The translations under genes and the position numbers were made by a program. Of a DNA stretch of 64,000 bases, positions 9,301-16,938 are shown one piece after another. How positions within the stretch are numbered: position 1 is the stretch's first letter; each line of letters begins with the position of its first letter. The notes under the pieces are model-generated. The model saw nothing but the letters and a program-made list of their open reading frames with translations, was not told where the DNA came from and made no database searches. Origin of the DNA: Nocardia blacklockiae (GTDB lineage Bacteria; Actinomycetota; Actinomycetes; Mycobacteriales; Mycobacteriaceae); NCBI RefSeq assembly GCF_015477355.1, contig NZ_JADLRJ010000002.1, positions 496,001-560,000 on the forward strand. The letters run 5' to 3'.

Positions 9301-9502
9301 GCTCGCCGCCCGCGCCCTCCGGGTAGGCCGCCCGGATCGCGGCGATGGCGTCGTCGATGTCCCGGCCGATGCCGTCGAGGGAACTCGCCGCCGCGCGCCA
9401 GTCGTCGGCCAGCTCCCACATCAGATCTTCGTTGCCCTCGGGCCACTCCATGCCGACGGCCCAGCCGAGACCGTCCGCCAGCGGCGGCTTCCAGATCACC
9501 AT
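6383..9502 (-). CDS. CpnT-like WXG100-domain polymorphic toxin with unrecognised C-terminal domain
   Basis: A 1039-aa modular protein. Residues 1-110 form an alpha-helical WXG100-like N-terminal region starting with WKPPLADGLGWAVGMEWPEGNED, like the N-terminus of mycobacterial CpnT and related ESX substrates. A hydrophobic helix follows at about 110-130, then an Ala/Gly-rich helical channel-like region to about 300. Residues 310-660 are a Pro/Gly/Thr/His-rich linker. Residues about 700-790 carry GHAVIGGHKYTPEEYGHLL, RLIGCDAATNGFA and APTKSAWTDNHGRVY, resembling a caspase-like pretoxin domain with possible His717/Cys750; that reading is inference. The last roughly 170 residues, from RVIVDGNGVPHRIDGAGDS to the end, should be the effector, but I recognise no known toxin fold. 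The gene faces away from a WXG100-like/YbaB pair and is followed by a likely immunity gene. ATG 9502 is the first plausible start. Confidence 0.85.
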   Translation of the reverse strand: MVIWKPPLADGLGWAVGMEWPEGNEDLMWELADDWRAAASSLDGIGRDIDDAIAAIRAAYPEGAGGEQMIRQLQAMRTGEGSVEELVKWFNGVAETADATGNEFEYTKLMFYATLVMLAAEIALVWLFPPTAPAEEALLIAGTRVGVRMLVRRLLTRLSEQGLKHALMAALKSPFAKRLLIHLAIDAGMNAAPDLAIQDYQSVFGRRDGVDWGQVALSGATGAVGGLVGAGAGRAALGPLAKVFGNKTFGDRLVADRLAGMVGGGANALGAYATQGALTGDWHFDPRMLTAGTLPGALHGAGHGLGPGMRDQPNLAAPHPEHTAPSSNPAHTAPTPDGSAPLHTTGSDSGGHSTAGAVSRGVSDVHPAGSEHGGGPDTTEHAASGRGGLPEHGGGRVDSGQAGVDRPFVPPATHAAGGGHPVGSEPAAARNDSHAPASPDRSTPTSTARPVDTGTPHSSARPPETASPTGGPGSDPRTPTHSARGDTPTAGRAGDPAGPARAGNPTVPPRAGDVAAPGRAGDGVGPAKTGDATVPPRTGDGTPPGSAGDGTPTGRAGDATESARPGAGVPPQHSEVGGASRPGVSAMPARSGEGAGSPSHPAVGDTTPPVHAHGTGVEPTPHARRAEPAHGAADPRSARHETSHDEHSPHHDRPDPHETGPLQPRPSIEEAHARHGERTPAGVSHHRGDTSMGDLPHRVPRAARHFSADVHISEDGHAVIGGHKYTPEEYGHLLRNAGWDGKSPIRLIGCDAATNGFAARLATHLGTDVLAPTKSAWTDNHGRVYSSTPEPGPDGNRRPRIPPDGEWETHHPDGTKTKAGEDGFAPGTEAADKHGLDPNEAEERQQPGKQPRRIDPADSRLMEPLSEQEVGKRRVIVDGNGVPHRIDGAGDSTAAIHARDFLNEELRRSGNLYNENTGNGSKVFFQDDNSAIVPKAYIGQTGEITGTTADLVKVTWKNGRIDSVETFDATTSSQVDVKAESAATTLRNKLPGGSKYQSHGAIFVAPTEAWARAVAAETASEPRIRVIHLPSGFDSASTP
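7815..8045 (-). repeat. Degenerate RAGD-type repeats encoding the toxin linker
   Basis: On the minus strand this stretch encodes about eight imperfect units of 9-11 residues with the pattern (R/K)(A/T)GDxxxP, e.g. RAGDVAAPG, KTGDATVPP, RTGDGTPPG, SAGDGTPTG, RAGDATESA. At DNA level the recurring piece is ccgtcaccag and close variants. It is a flexible linker repeat within the toxin gene, not a CRISPR array. Confidence 0.75.
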
Positions 9503-9774
9503 CGCCTACCCCCCGGACGACATCGCCTGCGACACCGGGCTTCACGGCTTCCCGGCAACCCACAGCACCCGAGGCTTCGCACGGAAGCGCCGAAAAGGCT
9601 ATGCCCCAGCAACTTTCGATCACCACGGCAGCGGGCGCGCCGCCACTCTCGCACACCGATTTCGCGTCCCGCAACCCCCAAAAACCTCTGTCGCACAGAG
9701 TTTTCGGACAATATTGCGGCAGCCGCCACCCCGGCGTTATGGTCGCTTCACGTCCAGGGGAGGAGCGTGCGCGC

Positions 9775-10098
9775 ATGACAGGCCGGAAAGTTCGAATCGA
9801 TCCCACCTTGCAGCGCCGGGCGGCGGCCAAGGCCCAGCACGTCAGCGACCGCATCGCCGACGCGCTGACCACGTTGGAGGCGTCCGCCGACGCCAAGGGC
9901 AGCCCGTGGGGGAACGACCGGTACGGCACCCAATTCGCCGACGGCGAGGGCAACAACGGCTACAACGCGGCCCGCGCCAACCTGAAGAAACTCACCGGCA
10001 GCCTGGGCGACCACTCGGGCGAGCACAGCTCCGGCCAGCAGCGGGCCGCCACCCTGCACGACAACACCGACACCGGCAGCGCCGAACAGTTCCGGTGA
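9775..10098 (+). CDS. WXG100-like type VII secretion protein
   Basis: A 107-aa, mostly helical, hydrophilic protein. Its HVSDRIADALTTLEASADAKGSPWGNDRYGTQF segment looks like the helix-turn region of ESX/EspC-like secreted proteins, although a textbook WXG tripeptide is missing (PWGND instead). ATG 9775 is selected because AGGGGAGG lies about ten bases upstream; ATG 9739 would add 12 residues without such a site. It is transcribed away from the CpnT-like toxin and followed after only 4 bp by the YbaB-like gene, a gene set seen around ESX-exported toxins in Nocardia and relatives. It may be the secretion partner or adaptor of the toxin. Confidence 0.7.
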   Translation: MTGRKVRIDPTLQRRAAAKAQHVSDRIADALTTLEASADAKGSPWGNDRYGTQFADGEGNNGYNAARANLKKLTGSLGDHSGEHSSGQQRAATLHDNTDTGSAEQFR

Positions 10099-10102
10099 CG
10101 TC

Positions 10103-10612
10103 GTGGCCAACGAGCACGCGAAGCGCGAACTCGCCGACCTGCTGACCGCCTTCGACCAGCAGGTCCGGACCATCGCCGACATCCACGAGCGCCGCGCCCG
10201 GATGACCGCGACCGGCACCGCCCGCCGCAAGCGGATCACCGTCACGGTCAACGCCGAGGGCACCCTGATCGAGACGCGATTCAGTGCCGATATCGGCGAC
10301 CTCGAGTACGCCGACATCGCGCGCGGCGTCACCGAGGCGGCGCAGCACGCGGCGGCGGAGATGACGCGCAAGACGGCCGAACTCATGCGGCCGCTCCAGC
10401 AGCAGCGCGCCCGGATGCCCAAGCTCTCCGACCTGATCGAGGGCATGCCCGACCTGTCTACCCAGGTGCCGCCCCGGCCGCCGATCTCTACCGCACCGCC
10501 CGGCGCACCCGAAAGAGGGGAGCCCGCAGCGGATTCCGCGCCGGAGTTCGCCGACGTCGAGGAGATCGACCGCACCGATACCCGCCGCGGCGTCACCGAC
10601 TCCGGCTGGTGA
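10103..10612 (+). CDS. YbaB/EbfC family nucleoid-associated-like protein
   Basis: A 169-aa protein starting with GTG at 10103, 4 bp after the upstream stop. The first 100 residues fit the YbaB/EbfC fold: a long N-terminal helix (KRELADLLTAFDQQVRTIADIHERRARM), then KRITVTVNAEGTLIETRFSADI strands, then a C-terminal helix. The remaining about 70 residues are Pro-rich and acidic, presumably unstructured. YbaB proteins bind DNA as dimers, but divergent actinobacterial versions are common beside WXG100 genes and may be secretion accessories. Its tight coupling to the WXG100-like gene supports the latter. Confidence 0.75.
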   Translation: MANEHAKRELADLLTAFDQQVRTIADIHERRARMTATGTARRKRITVTVNAEGTLIETRFSADIGDLEYADIARGVTEAAQHAAAEMTRKTAELMRPLQQQRARMPKLSDLIEGMPDLSTQVPPRPPISTAPPGAPERGEPAADSAPEFADVEEIDRTDTRRGVTDSGW

Positions 10613-10615
10613 GCG

Positions 10616-12727
10616 TCAGTGGGTGATCAGCCGCCAGTCGTCGGGCAGGTTCGACGCCGAGATGTGGTCGCCGTCGACGGCCAGATCGATCACCGAACCT
10701 CCCAGCCGCAGATCGGTGAGTTCGACGCGACCCCACCGGGGCGGCAGGTGCGGTAGCACGGTGAGCGTGCGGCGCGGCGCGTCCGGTTCCAGGCCGAGGA
10801 ACGAGCGCACCAGCAGCAGCGGCGCGGCGCTGGCCCACGCCTGCGGCGAGCACGACGTCGGGTAGGGCACCGGCGCGGAGAACCTGGAACGCGGGAAACC
10901 ACAGAACAATTCGGGCAGCCGCCCGCCGAAGGCCGCGGCCGCGTCGAGCAGACCGTCGGCCAGCCGGGTGGCCAGCTCGACCGCCCCGGGCACGTGCCGG
11001 TACCGCAGCAGCCCGGCGACCGTGATCGCCGTGTCGTGCGGCCACACCGAACCGTTGTGGTAGCTCATCGGATTGAACGCGCCCATGTTGGAAGCCAGTG
11101 TGCGCAAACCGAATCCGGTGTCCATCTCCGGGCCGGACAGGTGCCGCACCAGCTGCTCGGCCTGCTCGTCGGTGGCGATCCCGGACCACAGGCAATGCCC
11201 CACGTTGCTGGTCAGCGCGTCGACGCGGCGCTTGCGGCCGTCCAGAGCGACCGCGTACCAACCTCTTTCGGGCAGCCAGAACGCCTCGCTGAACTTGGTG
11301 CGCAGCTGGGCGGCGTGCTCGCGCCGGCGGGCGGCGTGGGCCGGGTCGCCGAACTCCTCGGCCAGCTCCGCGCGCGCCAGCAGCGCCGCGTAGACGTAGG
11401 ACTGCACCTCGCACAGCGCGATCGGGGCCTCGGCGAGATGTCCGCCGATGTCGTTGATGCCGTCGAAACTGTCCTTCCACCCCTGATTGACCAGGCCGCG
11501 GTCGGTGGCGCGCTGGTATTCGACGAAGCCGTCGCCGTCCCGGTCACCGAAGTGGGTGATCCAGTCCAGCGCGGCGTCGGCGGCCGGCAGCAGCGCCTGC
11601 ACCGCGTCCGGCGGCGCACCCCAGCGCCGCGCCTCGGCCAGCAGCATCACGAAAAGCGGTGTGGCGTCGACGGTTCCGTAATAGGTCTCGCCGCCCAGCG
11701 CCAGCCCGCCGGAGGGCCCGCGCCGGATCTCGTGCATGATCCGCCCCGGCTCCTCCTCGGTGAGCGGGTCCACCCGCTGGCCCTGCATCTCGGCCAGCTG
11801 CTGCATGGTGCCCAGCGCCAGGCCGACATCCAGCGGCAGCGCCATCCACGCGGTGAGCAGGCTGTCGCGCCCGAACAGCGTCATGAACCAGGGCGCACCC
11901 GCCGCGACGAAGGTGCGGCCCTCGCGCGACTCGTCGTGGATCTGCAACGCGCCCAGGTCGCTCTCGGTGCGCTGCAGGACCGCGGTGAGCAGCGGGTCGC
12001 CGGTGGTCAGCTTGGTCGCCGTGTCCCGCCAGGCCTCGATCTTGCGGCCGGGTTCGCTGGCCTCGTAGTGCTCGCCGGGCCGCACCGGCAGGTGCACGCG
12101 CTGGTTGGCCATGGTCGGCTGGGCCAGGATCTCGGTCTGCCAGCGGCCGCCGGCGGGCACCACCACCCGCCACGTCATCGACCCGGGCAGCACCGTCGGC
12201 GGTTCCGACGACGAGATCGCCAGTCCGCGAGCACGATCCGAGCGGTCGTTGAGCAGCAGTTCGTTGTCGGTGACCAGCACCTCGGCCCGGCCGTGGCCCT
12301 CGCGCCCCTCCTTCACCGCGAACAGGTCGACGAAATCGGCGTCGGCGTGCAGCTCCAGCGTCACCGCCGTGGGTTCGCGGCCGAGGTTCTCCAGGGTGAC
12401 CGTTTCGCACAGGCCGTCGGCGACCAGGCGTTCCCGCACCACCAGCAGGCTGCTGTCGGCCGCGCCGGCCCGGGGCGGCCGCCGCGCGATGAACCGCGCG
12501 GTGAACGCCTCCGGGCTCAGCACCGACAGCGGCTCCGGGCGCTGGCCGTCCACCCGCAATTCCCACCGCGACACCACGCGGGCGTCGCGGTAGAACAGTC
12601 CTTGCGCGGTACCGGGTTCGACGTCGCCGACCCGGTCGGACAGACAGAACGTGCTGCCCTCGACCAGCGTCACCGAGCCGCCGAGCAGCGCCGGCTCGCC
12701 CGAATTCAACGGCGTGGGACCCGTCAT
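10616..12727 (-). CDS. Amylo-alpha-1,6-glucosidase / glycogen debranching N-terminal domain protein
   Basis: A 703-aa protein with an N-terminal beta-sandwich debranching-type domain (GSTFCLSDRVGDVEPGTAQGLFYRDARVVSRWEL) and a C-terminal (alpha/alpha)6 barrel related to GDE_C/GH63. Visible features include AGAPWFMTLFGRDSLLTAW, NQGWKDSFDGI, YVYAALL and NGSVWPHDTAI, matching active-site loops of this family. It probably hydrolyses alpha-1,6 or related alpha-glucosidic links of storage or capsular glucans; the exact substrate is not evident. No signal peptide, so cytoplasmic. Its start overlaps the stop of the glycosyltransferase gene by 4 bp (ATGA), so the two are translationally coupled. It converges with the YbaB-like gene, 3 bp away. 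Confidence 0.9.
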   Translation of the reverse strand: MTGPTPLNSGEPALLGGSVTLVEGSTFCLSDRVGDVEPGTAQGLFYRDARVVSRWELRVDGQRPEPLSVLSPEAFTARFIARRPPRAGAADSSLLVVRERLVADGLCETVTLENLGREPTAVTLELHADADFVDLFAVKEGREGHGRAEVLVTDNELLLNDRSDRARGLAISSSEPPTVLPGSMTWRVVVPAGGRWQTEILAQPTMANQRVHLPVRPGEHYEASEPGRKIEAWRDTATKLTTGDPLLTAVLQRTESDLGALQIHDESREGRTFVAAGAPWFMTLFGRDSLLTAWMALPLDVGLALGTMQQLAEMQGQRVDPLTEEEPGRIMHEIRRGPSGGLALGGETYYGTVDATPLFVMLLAEARRWGAPPDAVQALLPAADAALDWITHFGDRDGDGFVEYQRATDRGLVNQGWKDSFDGINDIGGHLAEAPIALCEVQSYVYAALLARAELAEEFGDPAHAARRREHAAQLRTKFSEAFWLPERGWYAVALDGRKRRVDALTSNVGHCLWSGIATDEQAEQLVRHLSGPEMDTGFGLRTLASNMGAFNPMSYHNGSVWPHDTAITVAGLLRYRHVPGAVELATRLADGLLDAAAAFGGRLPELFCGFPRSRFSAPVPYPTSCSPQAWASAAPLLLVRSFLGLEPDAPRRTLTVLPHLPPRWGRVELTDLRLGGSVIDLAVDGDHISASNLPDDWRLITH

Positions 12728-13884
12728 GCGGAATCACCGGCGACGAGGCCCGGTGCGGCGGTCGCGGCGGGCCAGGACCGGATCGTGGTGGCGGCCCGGT
12801 TCACTCGCGGGGAGCGGCGCGACCGCAGCACGCGCCGATACACCTGTTCGTAGCCGCGGCCCAGGGTGTCGGCGCCGAAGTTCGCCAGCACGTGCGCGCG
12901 GCACGCCGCTGGGTCGTAGTCCTGGACCTCCTTCATCGCGATCGGCAGTTCGGCGGGATCGTCGCAGATCCGGCCCGTCACGCCGTCCACGATCACCTCC
13001 GCCACCGCGCCGCCGCGCAGCGCGACCACGGGGGTGCCGCAGACCATCGCCTCGATCATCACCATCCCGAACGGTTCCTCCCATTGCACCGGGAACAGCA
13101 GGCACTTGGCTTCGGACAACAGTTTTCGCTTGGCGGCGGCGTCGGCCATGCCGAAAACGTGGTCGCGTTCGGTCAGCAACGGCCGCACCGCCTCGTCGAA
13201 GTACGCCTTCTCCGGGGGTTCGTTGCACTTGCCGGCGAGCACCAGCGGGATACCGGCCGCGTGCGCCGCCTCCAACGCCAGGTGCGGCGCCTTGCACGCG
13301 CTGAACCTGCCCAGGAACAAAGCGTAGTCGCTCTTCTCGGTCCGGAAGGGCCATTCGCCGACTCGCAGCGCATTGTGCACCCGCCCGACCCAGTTCAGGT
13401 CGGGGGCGAGCGCACGCTGGCGGTCGCTGATCGCCACCAGCGACACGTCGTCGCCCAATTGGCTGTAGTAGTCGTAGGGTTCGCCGTCGACCGGACCGTG
13501 CACGGTGACCACCGTCGGCAGCCCCAGTCCCGCGTAGAACGGCGCGCTCAGCGGGCCCGCGAAGGTGTGGTCGTGCACCAGGTCGACGCCCTCGCGCGTC
13601 ACCAGCTTCTCGAGGGCGCGGCGAGTCTTCAACGCGTGCAGCACCTCCGGGAACGGATCGCCGAGCCGGTCGGCCTGGATCCGCTCCCACACCGGGATGA
13701 AACGGGCCTTGGTGCCCGGCTCGCCGGCCCCGAACAGGGTCACCTCGTGACCACGCGCGAGCAGCGCGTCCACCAGATCGGCGACGACGGCCTCGACGCC
13801 GCCGTACGCCTTGGGCGGGACATCGAAGTAGGGCGGAACCACCATGGCGATGTGAAAGGTGTCGTGCGCGAACAGTGCGGTCAT
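12724..13884 (-). CDS. GT4-type glycosyltransferase
   Basis: A 386-aa GT-B fold glycosyltransferase. The N-terminus (FHIAMVVPPYFDVPPKAYGGVEAVVADLVDALLARGHEVTLF) is the acceptor half. The C-terminal half carries ALFLGRFSACKAPHLALEAA and the donor-site Glu region CLLFPVQWEEPFGMVMIEAMVCGTPVVAL. ATG 13884 is chosen over an upstream in-frame start because AGGAGAAGG lies directly before it. It is translationally coupled to the following debranching-type gene, which suggests a shared role in alpha-glucan or glycoconjugate metabolism. Donor and acceptor cannot be read from sequence. Confidence 0.9.
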   Translation of the reverse strand: MTALFAHDTFHIAMVVPPYFDVPPKAYGGVEAVVADLVDALLARGHEVTLFGAGEPGTKARFIPVWERIQADRLGDPFPEVLHALKTRRALEKLVTREGVDLVHDHTFAGPLSAPFYAGLGLPTVVTVHGPVDGEPYDYYSQLGDDVSLVAISDRQRALAPDLNWVGRVHNALRVGEWPFRTEKSDYALFLGRFSACKAPHLALEAAHAAGIPLVLAGKCNEPPEKAYFDEAVRPLLTERDHVFGMADAAAKRKLLSEAKCLLFPVQWEEPFGMVMIEAMVCGTPVVALRGGAVAEVIVDGVTGRICDDPAELPIAMKEVQDYDPAACRAHVLANFGADTLGRGYEQVYRRVLRSRRSPRVNRAATTIRSWPAATAAPGLVAGDSA

Positions 13885-14220
13885 GTTCCTTCTCCTGGAG
13901 GACACGCAGACGGCCGTGACCGACCGGCGGGGATCCGGCGCACGAGGGCGCGGACCTCCGTCAGGGGTGCTGTTCAGCGATGAAACCTGCCCGGACTTCC
14001 CGCTACCGGTGAGGTGCGCGGCGGTCGCTGCGCTGGCCGGCGCGGACCGGATATCCACGGCGCCCGAGGCGCAACATCGCGCCGGGTGGCCAGCGGCTGA
14101 TCACCACTCTAGCGCCGGAGCCCGCCCCGGTCGGGCGGTTCGGCGAACGTTGCTGAGATGTAACAGCAACGGCCGCAACATGATTCGTGGCCCAAACCGT
14201 GTCCCGGCCGTTGCCGCCGG
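13885..14220. other. Intergenic region without a recognisable gene
   Basis: These 336 bp lie between the glycosyltransferase start and the end of the ABC exporter operon, both on the minus strand, so they should hold the terminator of the exporter and the promoter of the glycosyltransferase. A hairpin is listed separately. I see no tRNA, repeat or convincing small coding frame. Confidence 0.6.
14149..14170 (-). terminator. Hairpin downstream of the ABC exporter operon
   Basis: GTTGCTG (14149-14155) and CAGCAAC (14164-14170) form a 7-bp perfect stem with an 8-base loop, 50 bp past the exporter's last stop codon. No T-run follows, so it could be a Rho-independent-like terminator or simply a palindromic site. 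Confidence 0.35.
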
Positions 14221-15051
14221 CTAGCCCTCGGCGGCGTTGCGGTAGCCGCGAACGGCCAGCGCGCCGAAGACGGCGATCAGGCCCACCGCCCAGGCCAGGG
14301 TCTGCAGCACCGGGACGGCCAGCGGGCCGCCCAGCATGAAGTTGCGCATCGCCTCGATGGCACAGCTCATCGGCTGCGCCCGCACGACCGGTTGCAGCCA
14401 GCCCGGATAGTTCTGCACCGGCACAAATCCGGAGTTGAAGAACATCCCGACCAGCACCACGATCGCGAACAGCTGCACCACCTTGTCGCCGACGCTGCTC
14501 ACCCCGACCATCACGACCACCGGCGTGAACCCGGCGATGACGACGACGGGCACGACCAGCACGCCGAGCGCACCGGCCCAGCCCTGTTCGAAGCGCAGCC
14601 CGAGCAGCATCCCGACGACGACCACCACGACGGTGGCGGCGGCGGCCCGGCCGCATTCGGCCAGCAGTCGCCCGATCAGGCCGGCGGCGCGGTGGATCGG
14701 CAGCACCCAGAACCGGCGCAGCAGACCGCTCTCCCGCTCGCCGAACAGCGACAGCCCGGTCCCCATCGCGCCGTACATGGCCCCGGCCACCGCGATCATC
14801 GGCACGAATCCGTAGATCGGGTCGGTCGGGCCGGTCGCGCCCAGCGCCCGGTCCAGCACCAGGTCGTACATCAGCAGCAGCAGGATCGGGAACACCAGCG
14901 TGCTGGTGATCACCTCCGGCTGGCGCGACCACCGGCGCAGCAGGCGACCGGCCTCGATCAGGCTCTGCGACGGCAGCGAGCCCAGCGCGGACCGGCTCTC
15001 CAGCCCGGTCGCACCCGTAATGTCCACTCGCACAGCTTCTTCCACGCTCAT
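14221..15051 (-). CDS. ABC-2 type exporter permease (DrrB-like), second subunit
   Basis: A 276-aa integral membrane protein with about six hydrophobic helices and the ABC-2 pattern: PEVITSTLVFPILLLLMYDLV near the start, a RESGLLRRFWVLPIHR coupling region and GFVPVQNYPGWLQPVVRAQPMSCAIEAMR near the end. It overlaps the upstream permease by 4 bp and is the last gene of a three-gene operon. With the ATPase and sister permease it should form a heterodimeric exporter. An upstream iron box ties it to iron limitation, so siderophore export is a reasonable inference. Confidence 0.9.
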   Translation of the reverse strand: MSVEEAVRVDITGATGLESRSALGSLPSQSLIEAGRLLRRWSRQPEVITSTLVFPILLLLMYDLVLDRALGATGPTDPIYGFVPMIAVAGAMYGAMGTGLSLFGERESGLLRRFWVLPIHRAAGLIGRLLAECGRAAAATVVVVVVGMLLGLRFEQGWAGALGVLVVPVVVIAGFTPVVVMVGVSSVGDKVVQLFAIVVLVGMFFNSGFVPVQNYPGWLQPVVRAQPMSCAIEAMRNFMLGGPLAVPVLQTLAWAVGLIAVFGALAVRGYRNAAEG

Positions 15052-15851
15052 GCCCGTCGCCCTTCCGCACGCACCGCCAGCACGGCGCCGATCACCAGCA
15101 GACCCGCGATCCACGCCACGGCCACGCCGAGCTCGGCGACGAAGCGGCCGTCGGCCAATCCGCGCAGCGCCGCGGTGATCTGCGAGACCGGCTGATTGCG
15201 GACGAACGGCTGAATCCAGCCCGGGAAGCCTTCCGCCGGAACGAATCCCGTCGATGCCAGAATGAGCAGCAACTGCGGGCCGAACAGCACGGTGCCGCTC
15301 AGCTCCGAGTTGCGGGTCACGGTCCCGAGCGCGTCGGTGGCGAACACCAGCGCGGCGCCGAAGGCCAGCACCAGCGCGACGAAAAGCACTGCCGCACCGG
15401 CGGAATGGAAACGGAACCCGAAGACGCTGCCGATCACCAGCGCACCGACCAGCGCGGTCACCGTGCGCACCAGGCTCGCCGACATCCGCGCGGTCACCGG
15501 GACCCACGGCGGCACCGGCATGGACCGCAGCCGGGTGGCCATGCCGCCCACCACTTCCCGCGCGGCCCGGTCACCGGCGAACATCGAGGTGAAGAACATC
15601 GCGAACACCGCGATGACGGGCAGCAGGTACTGGGCGTAGTTCACACCCGGCCCCTCCAGCGAACGCCGCAGCGGCACATAGAAACAGATGAAGAACACCA
15701 TCGGCTGGAACAGCGCCAGCACCACGTCGCCCTCGCGCAGCGTGGTGCGGATGCTGCGCCCGCTCAGGGCGCTCAGTTGCAGCCCCGCCGGGATGCTCAG
15801 CTCGTCCCGGGCGATGCCGGGCACCTGCGAGGAGGTCACCGCCGCCGTCAC
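15048..15851 (-). CDS. ABC-2 type exporter permease (DrrB-like), first subunit
   Basis: A 267-aa ABC-2 permease with about six membrane helices. It starts with GTG at 15851, overlapping the ATPase stop by 4 bp (GTGA). Typical blocks are LALFQPMVFFICFYVPLRR, DRAAREVVGGMATRLRSMPVP and GFVPAEGFPGWIQPFVRNQPVSQITAALRGL. Sequence and layout mirror the following permease, consistent with a heterodimeric DrrAB-type drug or siderophore exporter. Confidence 0.9.
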   Translation of the reverse strand: MTAAVTSSQVPGIARDELSIPAGLQLSALSGRSIRTTLREGDVVLALFQPMVFFICFYVPLRRSLEGPGVNYAQYLLPVIAVFAMFFTSMFAGDRAAREVVGGMATRLRSMPVPPWVPVTARMSASLVRTVTALVGALVIGSVFGFRFHSAGAAVLFVALVLAFGAALVFATDALGTVTRNSELSGTVLFGPQLLLILASTGFVPAEGFPGWIQPFVRNQPVSQITAALRGLADGRFVAELGVAVAWIAGLLVIGAVLAVRAEGRRA

Positions 15852-16855
15852 GCCCCGGCTCCCACGGCCGGTTTGGTCAGCTCGATGAAGACCTCGTCGA
15901 GCGAGGGGCGGCGCAGCGCGATATCGATCAATTCGATTCCGGCGGTGTTGATCCGGTTCAGCGCCTCCGAGAGCGTCACCGCCCCGTCCGGCGCGGGCAG
16001 CGAGACCCGGTCGCGCGAATCCGCGACGGTGATCTCCCCCAGGCCCGACAGCGCCGTGACCACCGCGGGCACGTCGCCGGCGTCGACCGGGACCACCTCG
16101 CAGTAGCTGGCGCCCGAGCGGGCCTTGAGCTGGTCGGCGGTGCCCTCGGCGATCACGGTGCCCTTGTCGACGACGATGATGTTGTCGCTCAACGCATCCG
16201 CCTCCTCGAGGTACTGCGTGGTGAGCAGGATGGTGACGCCCTGCTCCTTGAGCGAGCGCACCAGGGCCCACAGGCTCTGCCGGCTCACCGGGTCCAGGCC
16301 GGTGGTCGGCTCGTCGAGGAAGACCACGCTGGGCGGGCGCACCAATCCGCAGGCGATGTCGATGCGCCGCCGCATGCCGCCGGAGTACTGGCCGACGCGC
16401 CGGTCGGCGGCCTCGGTCAGCGCGAACTGCTCGAGCAGTTCGGCGGCCCGCGCCTGCGCGGACTTGCGGCGCAGGCCCATCAGCCGGCCGAACAGCACCA
16501 GATTCTCACGGCCGGTGAGCATCTCGTCCAGCGCGGCGTACTGGCCGGTCAGCATGATCGAGGAGCGCACCTTGGCGGCGTCGCGGACCACGTCGTAGCC
16601 CGCGACCTCGGCGCGGCCGGCATCGGGCCGCGTGAGGGTGGAGAGGATGGACACCGTCGTGGTCTTCCCGGCCCCGTTGGGACCCAGCACACCCAGCACG
16701 GTGCCGGCGGGCACGCTGAAGGTGATGCCGCGCAAGGCTTTCACCTCGCCGAACGACTTCTCCACGGACTCGACCACGATCGCGTTGCCCGCGTTCGGCG
16801 AACCGGCCGCCCCTGTCACTGATTCCGACACAATGCTCTCCGTCTGAGTGCTCAT
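15848..16855 (-). CDS. ABC exporter ATP-binding protein, DrrA-like
   Basis: A 335-aa ATPase of the daunorubicin-resistance (DrrA) class. Walker A is GPNGAGKTTT, the signature is QYSGGMRRRIDIA, Walker B is VVFLDEPTTGLD, and the switch region is LLTTQYLEEADALSDNI. The C-terminal extension of about 100 residues is usual for DrrA. It heads an operon with two ABC-2 permeases and stands directly behind a good candidate IdeR box, itself just downstream of the polyketide gene of the siderophore cluster. Export of the finished siderophore or an intermediate is the likely role. Mycobacteria use MmpL/MmpS for this step, so it would be a different export route. Confidence 0.93.
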   Translation of the reverse strand: MSTQTESIVSESVTGAAGSPNAGNAIVVESVEKSFGEVKALRGITFSVPAGTVLGVLGPNGAGKTTTVSILSTLTRPDAGRAEVAGYDVVRDAAKVRSSIMLTGQYAALDEMLTGRENLVLFGRLMGLRRKSAQARAAELLEQFALTEAADRRVGQYSGGMRRRIDIACGLVRPPSVVFLDEPTTGLDPVSRQSLWALVRSLKEQGVTILLTTQYLEEADALSDNIIVVDKGTVIAEGTADQLKARSGASYCEVVPVDAGDVPAVVTALSGLGEITVADSRDRVSLPAPDGAVTLSEALNRINTAGIELIDIALRRPSLDEVFIELTKPAVGAGA

Positions 16856-16875
16856 ACACCCCCGCAGCTACTTAC

Positions 16876-16894
16876 TTTGGTAACGCTAACCTAA
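16876..16894 (-). promoter_or_regulatory. Candidate IdeR/DmdR iron box before the ABC exporter operon
   Basis: TTTGGTAACGCTAACCTAA matches the IdeR/DtxR consensus TTAGGTTAGSCTAACCTAA at 16 of 19 positions and lies 20 bp upstream of the exporter ATPase start. Iron-loaded IdeR should repress the exporter here. The match is visual and binding is inferred. Confidence 0.75.
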
Positions 16895-16920
16895 TCAACT
16901 GGGTATCTCCACCCCTTCGT

Positions 16921-16936
16921 CCGCCGCTTCCGGCGG
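16921..16936 (-). terminator. Hairpin after the AT-KR-ACP gene
   Basis: CCGCCG and CGGCGG form a 6-bp stem with a CTTC tetraloop, 2 bp past the polyketide gene stop. It may separate that transcription unit from the exporter operon. There is no T-tract. Confidence 0.4.
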
Positions 16937-16938
16937 CC

